DNA of 64,000 nucleotides, taken from the NCBI GenBank assembly GCA_004376055.2, contig CP049016.1, forward strand, positions 434,001 to 498,000, in the 5' to 3' direction. The position numbers and the translations under genes were made by a program. This stretch comes from Nitrospirales bacterium LBB_01 (lineage in GTDB: Bacteria > Nitrospirota > Thermodesulfovibrionia > Thermodesulfovibrionales > Magnetobacteriaceae). The notes beneath the pieces are model-generated. The model was not told where the DNA came from, made no database searches, and saw only the letters and a list, made by a program, of their open reading frames with translations. This document shows, piece by piece, positions 53,846 to 63,219 of this stretch. Within the stretch, counting starts at the first letter, position 1. Every line of letters begins with the position of its first letter.

Positions 53846-54904
53846 ATGATTAGCCGCATTCAGGAAAAAGTCAGTGCCGGTGTGAGATTAACCCAAGAGG
53901 AATGTCTATTCCTTTTTGAAAGCGATGATATTTTTACACTTGGACAATTGGCTGATTTTAAGTCAAAACAGATTCACTGTGACAAGGTCTATTACTCAAG
54001 AAACCACCATGTTAACCCAACTAATCTGTGTGTAAATCGGTGTAAATTCTGCTCCTTCAGCCGTTCAACCGGCGATGAGGGCGGCTTTGAACACACAGTT
54101 TCCGACATTATCAATATGCTTAAACACTCCGATGACCCTTTCAGAGAACTTCACATTGTTGGCGGACTTCACCCCAAGTGGCCATTTGATTACTACGTTA
54201 ATCTCCTAAGCCAGATAAAGTTAAACTTCCCCCACGTTTATATAAAAGCCTTCACCGCAGTGGAGATAGACTATATGTCTAAACTAAGCGGTTTGACAAT
54301 TGAGCAAACTCTGCAAATCCTGAAAAATGCCGGTCTTGATATGCTGCCTGGAGGCGGTGCCGAAATTTTTGCAGGCTCAGTGAGAAATGCCCTGTGTCCT
54401 GAGAAAATCTCAGCTGAAGCTTGGTTACATATTCATCAGATAGCCCACTCTCTGGGAATAAAAAGCAACGCTACGATGCTTTACGGTCACATTGAGTCGT
54501 TTGAGGACAGAGTTTCACATCTCACTGAGCTTAGAGACCTTCAGGATAAAACCCACGGCTTTTTTGCATTTATCCCGCTTTCGTATCAACCTAACGGCAG
54601 AGTTTCAGGCACTCGCTTTCACTCTGCTATTGACGACCTTAAAACCATTGCCATAAGCCGCCTGTACCTTGATAACTTTCCCCACATAAAGGCCTATTGG
54701 ATTATGCTTGGCGAAAAATTAACTCAGGTTGCCCTGCTTTTTGGCGCTAACGATATTGACGGCACTGTCATTCAAGAAAAAATTGCCCACAGTGCAGGCG
54801 CTAAATCAGCCGAGAAATTGACAGTTGCCGAAATAGAAAATCTAATAAGAAAAGCCGGTAAAATCCCTGTTGAAAGAACCGCCCTATATGAAGAGGTCAC
54901 GTAG
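53846..54904 (+). CDS. mqnE: Aminofutalosine synthase
   Basis: A 352-residue radical SAM enzyme of the futalosine menaquinone pathway. The cluster motif is CVNRCKFCSF; GGLHPKWPFDYYV, AFTAVEID and GANDIDGTVIQEKI fit MqnE. Its stop overlaps the GTG of mqnC. Confidence 0.9.
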   Translation: MISRIQEKVSAGVRLTQEECLFLFESDDIFTLGQLADFKSKQIHCDKVYYSRNHHVNPTNLCVNRCKFCSFSRSTGDEGGFEHTVSDIINMLKHSDDPFRELHIVGGLHPKWPFDYYVNLLSQIKLNFPHVYIKAFTAVEIDYMSKLSGLTIEQTLQILKNAGLDMLPGGGAEIFAGSVRNALCPEKISAEAWLHIHQIAHSLGIKSNATMLYGHIESFEDRVSHLTELRDLQDKTHGFFAFIPLSYQPNGRVSGTRFHSAIDDLKTIAISRLYLDNFPHIKAYWIMLGEKLTQVALLFGANDIDGTVIQEKIAHSAGAKSAEKLTVAEIENLIRKAGKIPVERTALYEEVT

Positions 54905-55938
54905 TGACCAGAATTACCCAAAAAGAAGCGCTGGAACTTTTTAACACTGCTTCAACTCTTGAGCTTGGTAAGGCAGCCGACTCTGTCAGGGCGTCACTTC
55001 ACCCAGATAAGACTGTCACCTTTATAGTTGATAGGAACATCAACTACACCAATGTGTGTGTAAATGAGTGCAGTTTTTGTTTGTTTTTCAAAAAACCCGG
55101 CGACCCTTCAGCTTACATTATAAGCGAAGAAGAACTATTCAAAAAAATTAAGGAAACCATTGCCTGCGAGGGCACACAGATTCTCCTTCAGGGCGGACTG
55201 CACCCTGATCTCGGACTTTCCTTTTTTACCGGTATGCTTAAGAAAATTAAGGACAGGTTTACAATCAACATACATGGTTTCTCTCCTCCTGAGATATGCG
55301 ACATGGCTAAAAAGAGCGGGCTTTCCATTAAAGATACCCTATCGGAGTTGAAATCGGCGGGGCTGGACTCAATTCCCGGAGGTGGTGCTGAGATTCTGTC
55401 TGACAGAGTTCGTGAGGCTGTAAGCCCAAAGAAAATAAAATCTGGGGCTTGGCTTAGCGTAATGCGTGAGGCGCATAAGCTTGGCATGAGGACGACTGCC
55501 ACTATGATGTTTGGCTCGGTGGAAACTGTTGAGGATATTGTGGAACACCTTGATGCTGTAAGAGCGCTTCAGGATGAGACCAAAGGGTTTACCGCATTTA
55601 TCCCATGGACATTTCAACCCGGAGACTCAGCGCTTGGTCAAAAGTCAGAGCTTGCAACCGCAGTTGACTATCTACGGGTGCTTGCCCTAAGCCGTCTGTA
55701 TCTTGATAACGTAAAAAACATCCAAGTGTCGTGGGTAACGCAGGGACTAAAAATAGCGCAGACGGGGCTTAGGTTTGGAGCTAACGATTTTGGCTCCACA
55801 ATGATAGAAGAAAATGTGGTAAAAGCTGCTGGGGTTACCTATACAGTAACAAAAAATGATATAATAGAAGCTGTAAGGGCTGCGGGGTTTACCCCGGCAC
55901 AAAGAGATACGTATTATAGCGTTATAAAAAGATTTTAA
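54904..55938 (+). CDS. mqnC: Cyclic dehypoxanthine futalosine synthase
   Basis: A 344-residue radical SAM enzyme, next step but one after MqnE. The cluster motif is CVNECSFCLF; LQGGLHPDLGLSFF, NIHGFSPPEI and VSWVTQGLKIAQ match MqnC. GTG 54904 overlaps the mqnE stop. Confidence 0.92.
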   Translation: MTRITQKEALELFNTASTLELGKAADSVRASLHPDKTVTFIVDRNINYTNVCVNECSFCLFFKKPGDPSAYIISEEELFKKIKETIACEGTQILLQGGLHPDLGLSFFTGMLKKIKDRFTINIHGFSPPEICDMAKKSGLSIKDTLSELKSAGLDSIPGGGAEILSDRVREAVSPKKIKSGAWLSVMREAHKLGMRTTATMMFGSVETVEDIVEHLDAVRALQDETKGFTAFIPWTFQPGDSALGQKSELATAVDYLRVLALSRLYLDNVKNIQVSWVTQGLKIAQTGLRFGANDFGSTMIEENVVKAAGVTYTVTKNDIIEAVRAAGFTPAQRDTYYSVIKRF

Positions 55939-55951
55939 GAGGTGTAGAAAA

Positions 55952-56899
55952 ATGTCTGAACAAGAGCACTTATACGATTGTATAATAATAGGGGGTGGAC
56001 CGGCAGGGCTTTCTGCCGCACAATACTTGTCTCGGCTTGCGCTAAAAACCGTAGTGCTGGATAAATCAAAGACAGCAGGAGCGCTGGCATTTACAAATAA
56101 GATAGAGAATTATCCCGGCATTACTAAGCCGTTAACTGGCGCTGAGCTTCTTGATATTTTCAGAGCACAAGCCGTCACCTTTGGCGCTGAGTATGTGGAG
56201 AGTCAAGTTATAGGAGCACTGCTCGATAACCCGATAAAAGAGGTTTTTACAATGGAGGGCGTTTATAAGGGGCGCTCAGTCATAATTGCCACAGGAGCAA
56301 TGGGACGGAAACCATCTTTTAAAGGCGAAAAGGAATTCCTTGGCAGAGGTGTCAGCTATTGCGCCGTGTGTGACGCTGCCTTTTACAAAGACAAAACCGT
56401 GTGCATAGTGGGAGAATCTGATGAGGCAGTGAAAGAGACCTTTGTGCTTAGACGCTTTACCGATAAGGTATCTCTGATTGCACAGACTGATAATCGCAAA
56501 CTCCGTGATAATCCGCAGTTGATCGCTCAAGATATAAAGGTGCTCATAAACAAGAGAATTGAGGAAATCAGAGGCAGTGAAATAGTGGAAAGCATTGTGC
56601 TTGTGGATAAGTTGTCAAACGAGCAAGAGATTTTGCCAATGGACGGCGTGTTTATGTATCTTCATGGAAATACTCCGATTGTTGACTTTCTGAATTTTGC
56701 CGTAGATATAAGCGACGATAGGTGTGTGATAACTAACAGAATGATGGAAACTAATCTTGAGGGCGTTTTTGCCGCAGGGGATGTCACCTGTGTAGAAGTC
56801 CGGCAGGTACTGGTTGCCGCCTCAAACGGATGTGTCGCCGCTCTTTCGGCTGAAAAATACCTGCACCACAGAAAGAGAAGAAAATACGTATGGGGTTAA
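55952..56899 (+). CDS. trxB: Thioredoxin-reductase-like flavoprotein
   Basis: A 315-residue NAD(P)H/FAD disulphide reductase. FAD binding GGGPAGLSAAQYLS, redox pair CAVCD, and the C-terminal AAGDVTCVEVRQVLVAASNG are present. The NADPH-binding region GESDEAVKETFVL departs from the usual GGGDSA(V/A)EEA, so the nucleotide preference or the partner may differ from classical TrxB. It lies 13 bp after mqnC. Confidence 0.82.
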   Translation: MSEQEHLYDCIIIGGGPAGLSAAQYLSRLALKTVVLDKSKTAGALAFTNKIENYPGITKPLTGAELLDIFRAQAVTFGAEYVESQVIGALLDNPIKEVFTMEGVYKGRSVIIATGAMGRKPSFKGEKEFLGRGVSYCAVCDAAFYKDKTVCIVGESDEAVKETFVLRRFTDKVSLIAQTDNRKLRDNPQLIAQDIKVLINKRIEEIRGSEIVESIVLVDKLSNEQEILPMDGVFMYLHGNTPIVDFLNFAVDISDDRCVITNRMMETNLEGVFAAGDVTCVEVRQVLVAASNGCVAALSAEKYLHHRKRRKYVWG

Positions 56900-56978
56900 A
56901 TCACCCTTCTGCCATTTACTATATCTCTAAACTTAATTCAATTTGAAAATTTTTCTACAAAACTGTAAAATAATACAT

Positions 56979-57194
56979 GATGCTTATATACTTAACTCAG
57001 GTACATGGTTTTATGTCAGCTAAGGATACCTTAAAAAGGACTGGATTCCCGCTCGGAGGCGGGAATGACAAAGGAGGGGATTTTCTTTTTCTGTCATTCC
57101 TTTTCTTTTTCTTGTCATTCCTTTTCTTTTTCTTGTCATTCCTGCGAAGGCAGGAATCCAGTTTTTTCTTTGCGGAGCTAAGGGCATAAGCATT
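56979..57194. repeat. dRS3-like small mobile element, copy 7
   Basis: 216 bp. Left end GATGCTTATATACTTAACTC and right end GAGCTAAGGGCATAAGCATT. A perfect TAATACAT flanks both sides (56971-56978 and 57195-57202). The core has ATTCCCGC...GCGGGAAT and ATTCCTGC...GCAGGAAT. The right arm holds three tandem copies of a 20-21 bp unit (57081-57142). It fills most of the 354-bp interval 56900-57253. Confidence 0.88.
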
Positions 57195-57253
57195 TAATAC
57201 ATTAGGATAGCTTTAAGGACAACACTTTTAAATAAACGGGAGGTCAAAGAGAG

Positions 57254-58249
57254 ATGGCCGACAAGGACATCATTGCGATTAACGAAAAGGTCAAAAGGGA
57301 AAGTGCGTTTGTAACCCTGCTTTTGTCGGAGCTGGAAAAGGTGATAGTTGGGCAGCGGGAGCTTCTTGAGCGGCTGCTTATAGGAATTTTGGCTAATGGT
57401 CATGTGCTTTTAGAGGGTGTGCCGGGACTTGCCAAAACCACTGCCGTTAAAGCCCTTGCAAAGGCCATAAGTACCGGATTCAAACGTATCCAGTTTACGC
57501 CCGACCTGCTCCCTGCCGACATCATAGGCACTCAGGTGTATAACCCTAAAGAGGGGACGTTCACAACTAAGAAAGGCCCTGTGTTCTCTAACATCATACT
57601 GGCTGATGAGATAAACCGCGCACCTGCTAAAGTACAAAGCGCTCTCCTTGAGGCTATGCAGGAGAGGCAAGTGACTATAGGCGATAACACATATAAACTC
57701 AACGAGCCGTTTCTGGTGCTTGCCACGCAAAATCCGATTGAACAGGAGGGCACATATCCTCTCCCTGAGGCGCAGACTGACCGCTTTATGCTGAAAGTTA
57801 AAATCACTTACCCAACCATCGACGAGGAACATAAAATCCTAAAACTGATGGCTTTTACATCCCCCGATGTTAACGTCTCAACTGTCGTTACTCCAAAGGA
57901 AATCATTGATGCTCAGAAGGTTATAGATGAGATTTATATGGATGAAAAAATTGAGAAATACATCGTTGATATTGTCTTTGCTACACGTAAGCCGCAAGAC
58001 TATAAACTTGCTGACCTTTCCGGTTTGATTCAATACGGAGCATCTCCGCGTGCTACAATTTATTTGGCTCTTGCCTCAAAAGCCGCCGCATTTATGCAGG
58101 GCAGAGGGTTTGTTACGCCGCAGGACGTTAAGACAATTGGGCATGACGTTTTACGCCACCGCGTAGTGGTTAGCTATGAGGCAGAGGCCGAGAATGTAAC
58201 CTCTGACGATATAGTACGCCGTATTTTTGAAGAGGTGGCTGTCCCATAG
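57254..58249 (+). CDS. MoxR-type AAA+ ATPase
   Basis: A 331-residue ATPase. Walker A is GVPGLAKTTAVKAL; Walker B is NIILADEINRAPAKVQ; sensor region LATQNPIEQEGTYPLPEAQTDRF. MoxR proteins act as chaperones that load or mature von Willebrand factor A proteins. It starts the moxR-DUF58-bat operon. Confidence 0.93.
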   Translation: MADKDIIAINEKVKRESAFVTLLLSELEKVIVGQRELLERLLIGILANGHVLLEGVPGLAKTTAVKALAKAISTGFKRIQFTPDLLPADIIGTQVYNPKEGTFTTKKGPVFSNIILADEINRAPAKVQSALLEAMQERQVTIGDNTYKLNEPFLVLATQNPIEQEGTYPLPEAQTDRFMLKVKITYPTIDEEHKILKLMAFTSPDVNVSTVVTPKEIIDAQKVIDEIYMDEKIEKYIVDIVFATRKPQDYKLADLSGLIQYGASPRATIYLALASKAAAFMQGRGFVTPQDVKTIGHDVLRHRVVVSYEAEAENVTSDDIVRRIFEEVAVP

Positions 58250-58256
58250 AACCAAT

Positions 58257-59141
58257 ATGCTGACGCCTGAGATAATTAAAAACATCCGCAGGGTGGAGTT
58301 GAAGACCCGCCGAATGGCTGCCGATTTTTTTACTGGTCATTACCGGAGTGTGTTTAAGGGCATGGGGATGGAGTTTGATGAGGTGCGTCAGTATGTTGCT
58401 GGAGATGACATCCGCTCCATAGACTGGAACGTGACGGCAAGAATGGGAGAGCCGTTTATCAAAAAATTTGTTGAGGAGCGGCAGCTTACTATTATGTTTC
58501 TCCTTGATCTATCCCGTTCGTGTTCTTTTGCCACAGTCAACAGACTTAAGCGTGACCTTGCCGCAGAGCTTTGTGCTGTGCTGGCGCTTTCCGCCAATAA
58601 AAATAACGACAAGGTTGGGCTTATCGCCTTTACCGATAAGGTGGAAAAGCTCATTCCACCAGCTAAGGGACTAAAACACATCCTCAGAGTCGTGCGGGAA
58701 TCCCTCTATTATGAGCCTACAGGTAAAGGCACTGACATTGCTGCAGCTATAGAATATCTAAATAAGATTACTCACAGAAAAGCAGTTGTTTTTATTGTCT
58801 CAGATTTTCACGCAAAAAATTACGAAAAAGCCCTCGCAGTTGCCAATAAAAGGCATGACGTCATAGCGGTAACTCTTACCGACCCAATTGAACTGGAGAT
58901 GCCCAACGCCGGAATGATTACGCTTGAGGACGCCGAATCCGGCGAGACTTTGCTTGTTGATACATCAAATAAAAAACTGAGAAAAGAGTATAGTGACAAC
59001 GCTCTGAAAATATTTAACCAGCGCAAGCGTATGTTTAGAACCTGTAACATTGACCACATTGATATAAACACGGATGTGCATTATTTAAAGACATTGATTA
59101 AATTTTTCAAAATGAGAGAGTGGAAATTAGGACATTATTGA
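58257..59141 (+). CDS. DUF58 protein with von Willebrand factor A-like fold
   Basis: A 294-residue protein. RRMAADFFTGHYRSVFKGMGMEFDEVRQY and GDDIRSIDWNVTARMGEPFIKKF are DUF58 hallmarks; FLLDLSRSCSFA is the MIDAS-like stretch. ATG 58257 follows the moxR stop by 7 bp; an in-frame TTG at 58227 is weaker. Paired with MoxR in the bat operon. Confidence 0.9.
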   Translation: MLTPEIIKNIRRVELKTRRMAADFFTGHYRSVFKGMGMEFDEVRQYVAGDDIRSIDWNVTARMGEPFIKKFVEERQLTIMFLLDLSRSCSFATVNRLKRDLAAELCAVLALSANKNNDKVGLIAFTDKVEKLIPPAKGLKHILRVVRESLYYEPTGKGTDIAAAIEYLNKITHRKAVVFIVSDFHAKNYEKALAVANKRHDVIAVTLTDPIELEMPNAGMITLEDAESGETLLVDTSNKKLRKEYSDNALKIFNQRKRMFRTCNIDHIDINTDVHYLKTLIKFFKMREWKLGHY

Positions 59142-59155
59142 TGTGTTATGATTAA

Positions 59156-59411
59156 AATGCTTATTAAGTTAACTATGGTAGAGGGTTTTCAGGATTCTAA
59201 GAAGGTGGGTTTCTATGTTTTTTAAAGTGGAAAAAAGGACTGGATTCCCGCTCGGGGGCGGGAATGACAAATTAAGGGGCGGGAATGACAAATTAAGGGG
59301 CGAGAATGACAAAGGAGGGGTTTTCTTTTTCTGCCATTCCTTTTTTTTTCTGTCATTCCTGCGAAGGCAGGAATCCAGTTTTTTATTAGCAATGTTAACT
59401 ATAAAGACATT
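59156..59411. repeat. dRS3-like small mobile element, copy 8
   Basis: About 256 bp inside the moxR-bat operon. Left end AATGCTTATTAAGTTAACT; right end TGTTAACTATAAAGACATT is its decayed partner. Core palindromes ATTCCCGC...GCGGGAAT and ATTCCTGC...GCAGGAAT. The left arm has 21-bp tandem units at 59255-59275 and 59276-59296, with a third partial. The ATG of the next gene lies in its right end. No convincing target duplication is seen. Confidence 0.78.
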
Positions 59412-60300
59412 AACATTCATTTTATCAATATTTTTTATTCTCATCACGGCACACACGTCTTTTGCCTCAGCGACTGACCCTGTGGCATCGGTAAACAAAG
59501 ACTCTGTGGCAATCGGCGAAAAGTTTACCTATACAATTTCAATCGCACATGATGCGGAATTCCCTGACCTTGGCAGCAGCGTTGATAACCTAACGGTTGT
59601 AAGTAGCGGCACAAAGACAAGCGGCATATTTACTAAAGTGTATTCTAAATGGTATGTGATGAGAGGGTTTACTGTCGGGCAATATACGATTCCTGCCTAC
59701 ACGATAAAGTATAAAGATGGCGGGTTTTTGAAAGAAGCTAAGACTCCTCCTATTCGTATAAGTATTATAACGCAGCTACCCGATAACGCAACGGAGATTG
59801 CCGACATCAAGGGGATAGAGGATGTCGGATGGAAACCGATTCATTCATGGATTGCAGCCGGAGTGCTGCTGGCGTTAGCACTTGCGGCATTGATTTATTA
59901 TTTGATAAAACGCAGAAAACTAAATAAAGGAAAGCTGCCCCCGCCTTTACGCGCTCATGAAACAGCGTATGAGGCGCTTCGTAAACTTCATGAAAAAAAC
60001 CTTATTTCGGCAGGGTTAATCAAGGATTACTTCACCGAGCTATCCTTAATTGTAAGAGTCTATATAGAAAACAGATTTTTCCTTAAAGCGCCTGAGATGA
60101 CCACCATTGAGTTTCTTGCTATGGTAAAGGACTCAACAGTGCTTACTGAGGCACATAAGGCATTGCTGAGGGATTTTTTAAACCGCTCGGATATGGTCAA
60201 ATTTGCTAAATACGGCCCGACCACTGATGAGATAGAGATGAGCTTTATAGCCGCTAAACAGTTTGTAGATCAGACGCGGGAGACGCCCTTAGCTTTATGA
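59392..60300 (+). CDS. BatD-like membrane protein, start inside element copy 8
   Basis: A 302-residue protein with a signal peptide (MLTIKTLTF..., 1-25), a beta-sandwich periplasmic domain as in BatD, a transmembrane helix (about 145-163) and a cytoplasmic helical tail like DUF4381. The start ATG 59392 and about six codons come from the right end of the repeat; no ribosome-binding site is visible. An in-frame ATG at 59215 with AAGGTGG upstream would add 59 repeat-encoded residues and bury the signal peptide. Overlaps the next gene by 4 bp. Confidence 0.75.
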   Translation: MLTIKTLTFILSIFFILITAHTSFASATDPVASVNKDSVAIGEKFTYTISIAHDAEFPDLGSSVDNLTVVSSGTKTSGIFTKVYSKWYVMRGFTVGQYTIPAYTIKYKDGGFLKEAKTPPIRISIITQLPDNATEIADIKGIEDVGWKPIHSWIAAGVLLALALAALIYYLIKRRKLNKGKLPPPLRAHETAYEALRKLHEKNLISAGLIKDYFTELSLIVRVYIENRFFLKAPEMTTIEFLAMVKDSTVLTEAHKALLRDFLNRSDMVKFAKYGPTTDEIEMSFIAAKQFVDQTRETPLAL

Positions 60301-61346
60301 TGGATATTATTAAACAGTTTTTGACTTTTAAAGCGCATCCTGCCTCCTCGTTCATGTTTAAAGACACGTGGGTACTGCTGTTAATACCCGTGCTTGTTGC
60401 CTTACTGATTATAAGAGAGCGAAAGATATCTGTCCCTACTATCAGATTTTCCACGTTTACTCTTTTAGCTGACATTACGCCGACATTTAAAACCTTAGCA
60501 GTTAAGTACATCGTGATTTTAAGAATAATTGCCGTGATTTTATTTGTTATGGCACTGGCAAGGCCGCAAAACCGCCTTGATATGACCACAGTTGAGACAA
60601 AAGGGATAGACATAGCGCTTGCTGTAGATTTATCAACGAGTATGTTTGCGGAGGATTTTTCAATTAAAGGCAAACGCCAAAACCGGCTGGATGCTGTAAA
60701 GGCGGTAGTGCAGGATTTTATAAAAAACCGCAGCGGCGACCGCATCGCAATGGTGGCCTTTGCCGCACGTCCATATACGGCAAGCCCACTTACGACAGAC
60801 TATAACTATCTGCTTGAAAATCTGGACAGACTTAAAATCGGAATGCTTGAAGACGGCACAGCCATTGGAAATGCTCTTGCCGCCGCAGTAAACAGAGTTA
60901 AAGACACAAAGTCATTGTCCAAAGTTGTCATCCTTCTAACCGATGGCATAAACAACACTGGCACTATATCCCCTATGATGGCAGCTGAGGCAGCTCGTGC
61001 GCTTAGTATCAAAGTATATACAATTGGAGCTGGTTCAAAGGGCCCCGTTCCATATCCCATGAAAGACCCATTCGGTAACACCGTCTATCAAAATATACAA
61101 AGCGATGTTGACGATGCTACGTTAACCGCAATAGCAACACTTACTGGAGGGCTCTACTTCAGAGCAACGGATTTTGCATCGCTTAAGAAAATTTATGCAG
61201 AAATAGATAAACTTGAGAAAACCAGTTTTGAGGAGAAGCGGTTTTTTGAGTACAAGGAGTATTTTCACTTTTTTCTGATACCTGCGCTTATTTTATTGTT
61301 GTTCGAGATATTGCTTAAAAATACGTTTTTAAGGACAATGCCGTGA
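60297..61346 (+). CDS. BatA-like von Willebrand factor A protein
   Basis: A 349-residue protein with N-terminal helices (about 24-38 and 62-82), a periplasmic vWA domain with MIDAS AVDLSTSM and ILLTDGINNTG, and a C-terminal helix. In Bacteroides and Leptospira, Bat proteins have been linked to oxygen or stress tolerance. It overlaps batB by 4 bp. Confidence 0.88.
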   Translation: MMDIIKQFLTFKAHPASSFMFKDTWVLLLIPVLVALLIIRERKISVPTIRFSTFTLLADITPTFKTLAVKYIVILRIIAVILFVMALARPQNRLDMTTVETKGIDIALAVDLSTSMFAEDFSIKGKRQNRLDAVKAVVQDFIKNRSGDRIAMVAFAARPYTASPLTTDYNYLLENLDRLKIGMLEDGTAIGNALAAAVNRVKDTKSLSKVVILLTDGINNTGTISPMMAAEAARALSIKVYTIGAGSKGPVPYPMKDPFGNTVYQNIQSDVDDATLTAIATLTGGLYFRATDFASLKKIYAEIDKLEKTSFEEKRFFEYKEYFHFFLIPALILLLFEILLKNTFLRTMP

Positions 61347-62356
61347 GATTTGGGAATTTTCAATTGGCGCATTTTTTGTGGGTAGTTGCAGCGGTTGCTA
61401 TATTTTATGTGCTTGCATTTAAAAGCAGGAAGAGTGCGCTCAATGGCTTTGCAGCTTCGGAGCTTTTAAAAGATATAACTCAAGGTTTAAGTTATCGGAG
61501 GGTTTATTTAAGGGCTGCTCTTATTGTAATTTCTGTGTTACTTTCAATTGTTGCGCTGATGAGACCTCAGTTTGGGTTTCATCTGGAGGAGGTCAAACGA
61601 GGCGGCTCCGATGTGCTGATAGCGGTTGACATCTCTAAAAGTATGCTTGCAACCGACGTTAAACCAAACAGACTGATACGCTCCAAACTTGCCGTAGAGG
61701 GTTTAGTAAAGAAACTCAAGGGCGACCGTGTTGGGCTTATAGGATTTGCCGGGCGGGCTTTTCTATTTGCTCCACTTACAGTTGACTATAATGGATTTTT
61801 ACTTGCCTTAAACGACCTTAGCGTGAAATCAGTTCCAATTGGGGGAACTGATATTGCAAGCGCAATAGATGAGGCTATAAAAGTTTACAATGTAGGGGGA
61901 GAAAAAAGCACAAAAGAGAAGTCGTTAATTCTGATAACTGACGGCGAAGACCTTGAGGGCGGAACTAAAGAGGCTGCTGAGAGAGCAAAAGCGGCAGGGA
62001 TTAAAATATATGCGGTAGGGATTGGAACTGCTGAGGGTGAGCTTATTCAGATAACCGATGAAAAGGGCGGCGTGAGTTTCTTAAAAGACGAAGAAGGCAA
62101 CATTGTCAAATCCCGGCTGGATGAGGGCACGCTTGAAAAAATTGCGCTTGCTACGGACGGGGCTTATATAAAAGCGACTGGCGTCGACCTTGGGCTTGAT
62201 ATTATCTATGAAGAGAAAATCTCAAGCGGCAAGAATTATGCGACAGAGGATAAAATGGAAAGGCGTTATAATGAAAAATTTCAGTACCCGCTTGCCGCAG
62301 CTTTGCTTCTGTTAATGATAGAGGCATTGATTGGTAACAGAAAGAGGGTTTTATGA
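61343..62356 (+). CDS. BatB-like von Willebrand factor A protein
   Basis: A 337-residue paralogue of the previous protein with MIDAS AVDISKSM and LILITDGEDLEGG, flanked by N- and C-terminal helices. It overlaps both neighbours by 4 bp, consistent with production of a complex. Confidence 0.88.
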   Translation: MRFGNFQLAHFLWVVAAVAIFYVLAFKSRKSALNGFAASELLKDITQGLSYRRVYLRAALIVISVLLSIVALMRPQFGFHLEEVKRGGSDVLIAVDISKSMLATDVKPNRLIRSKLAVEGLVKKLKGDRVGLIGFAGRAFLFAPLTVDYNGFLLALNDLSVKSVPIGGTDIASAIDEAIKVYNVGGEKSTKEKSLILITDGEDLEGGTKEAAERAKAAGIKIYAVGIGTAEGELIQITDEKGGVSFLKDEEGNIVKSRLDEGTLEKIALATDGAYIKATGVDLGLDIIYEEKISSGKNYATEDKMERRYNEKFQYPLAAALLLLMIEALIGNRKRVL

Positions 62357-63189
62357 ATATAGCCGCTATGCTGATATTCGCAGTAGTTTTTGTTATGACG
62401 CCAAACTTGGCAAATGCAGCGATATTTGATAATCCGGTAAGTGAGGGCAATGAGCTTAACAAAAAGGGTAAATATGATGAGGCAATCCAAAAATATGACA
62501 ATGCTCTCAAAAAGACCCCTGACTCAGATGTTGCTAATTATAACGCAGGCACAGCTTATTACAAAAAGGGTGACAATCAGAAGGCGCTGAGCCATTTTAC
62601 AAAATCGCTGTCAAGTAAAGATAAATCTCTTGAGATGCGCTCAAACTATAACATTGGAAACACTCACTATATGACGGGTAAATCCGCCGAAAAGAGCAAC
62701 CCCAATGAGGCAATATCATCTTATGAGGGCGCACTTCAATATTACAAACGGGCACTGGAACTTGACGACAAAGACAAGGATGCCAGATACAATTATGAAT
62801 TTGTTACTAAAAAAATCCGTGAACTAAAAGAACAACAACAAAAACAAGATAAAAAAGACGACAAAAAAGATGATAAGAAAAATCAGGATAAGAAAGACGA
62901 TAAAAACGGACAAGATAAAAAAGACAAAGACGAAAGCAAGCAAGGCGATAAAAAGGACAAGCAGGATAAATCCGATGAGAAGAAGGAGAATCAAGATGCT
63001 TCACAATCGCCACAGGAAAATAAGACGGAAAATAATGACAAGAAATCTGGAGAAAAAGGTAAGCAGCCTCGTCAAATGTCAAAAGAGGAGGCAAAGGCGC
63101 TTCTAAATGGGCTTGAAAATGACAGCCTGCAGCATAATATGACTGAAGAGAAAAAAAGCGGCTACCCAAAGGTTACTAAAGACTGGTAA
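62353..63189 (+). CDS. BatC-like TPR protein with charged tail
   Basis: A 278-residue exported protein: signal peptide (1-19), three TPR-like repeats (about 28-155; NELNKKGKYDEAIQKYDNALKKTPD) and a long Lys/Asp-rich disordered tail (about 158-245). TPR proteins in this position scaffold BatA/B. Last gene of the operon, convergent with the HTH gene. Confidence 0.85.
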   Translation: MNIAAMLIFAVVFVMTPNLANAAIFDNPVSEGNELNKKGKYDEAIQKYDNALKKTPDSDVANYNAGTAYYKKGDNQKALSHFTKSLSSKDKSLEMRSNYNIGNTHYMTGKSAEKSNPNEAISSYEGALQYYKRALELDDKDKDARYNYEFVTKKIRELKEQQQKQDKKDDKKDDKKNQDKKDDKNGQDKKDKDESKQGDKKDKQDKSDEKKENQDASQSPQENKTENNDKKSGEKGKQPRQMSKEEAKALLNGLENDSLQHNMTEEKKSGYPKVTKDW

Positions 63190-63219
63190 TGAGAGATGTT
63201 AAACTGTAAGACGGGTCAG

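Noticed and set aside
56977-57189. Open frame with RTGFPLGGGNDK and SFLRRQESS peptides
   Set aside because: The same peptides appear wherever the dRS3-like element occurs (also 42566, 48473-side and 59215 frames). They are translations of the repeat, not genes.
56900-57253. tRNA or other structured RNA in the gap before moxR
   Set aside because: The only structure seen is the element's own palindromes; no cloverleaf or CCA end was found.
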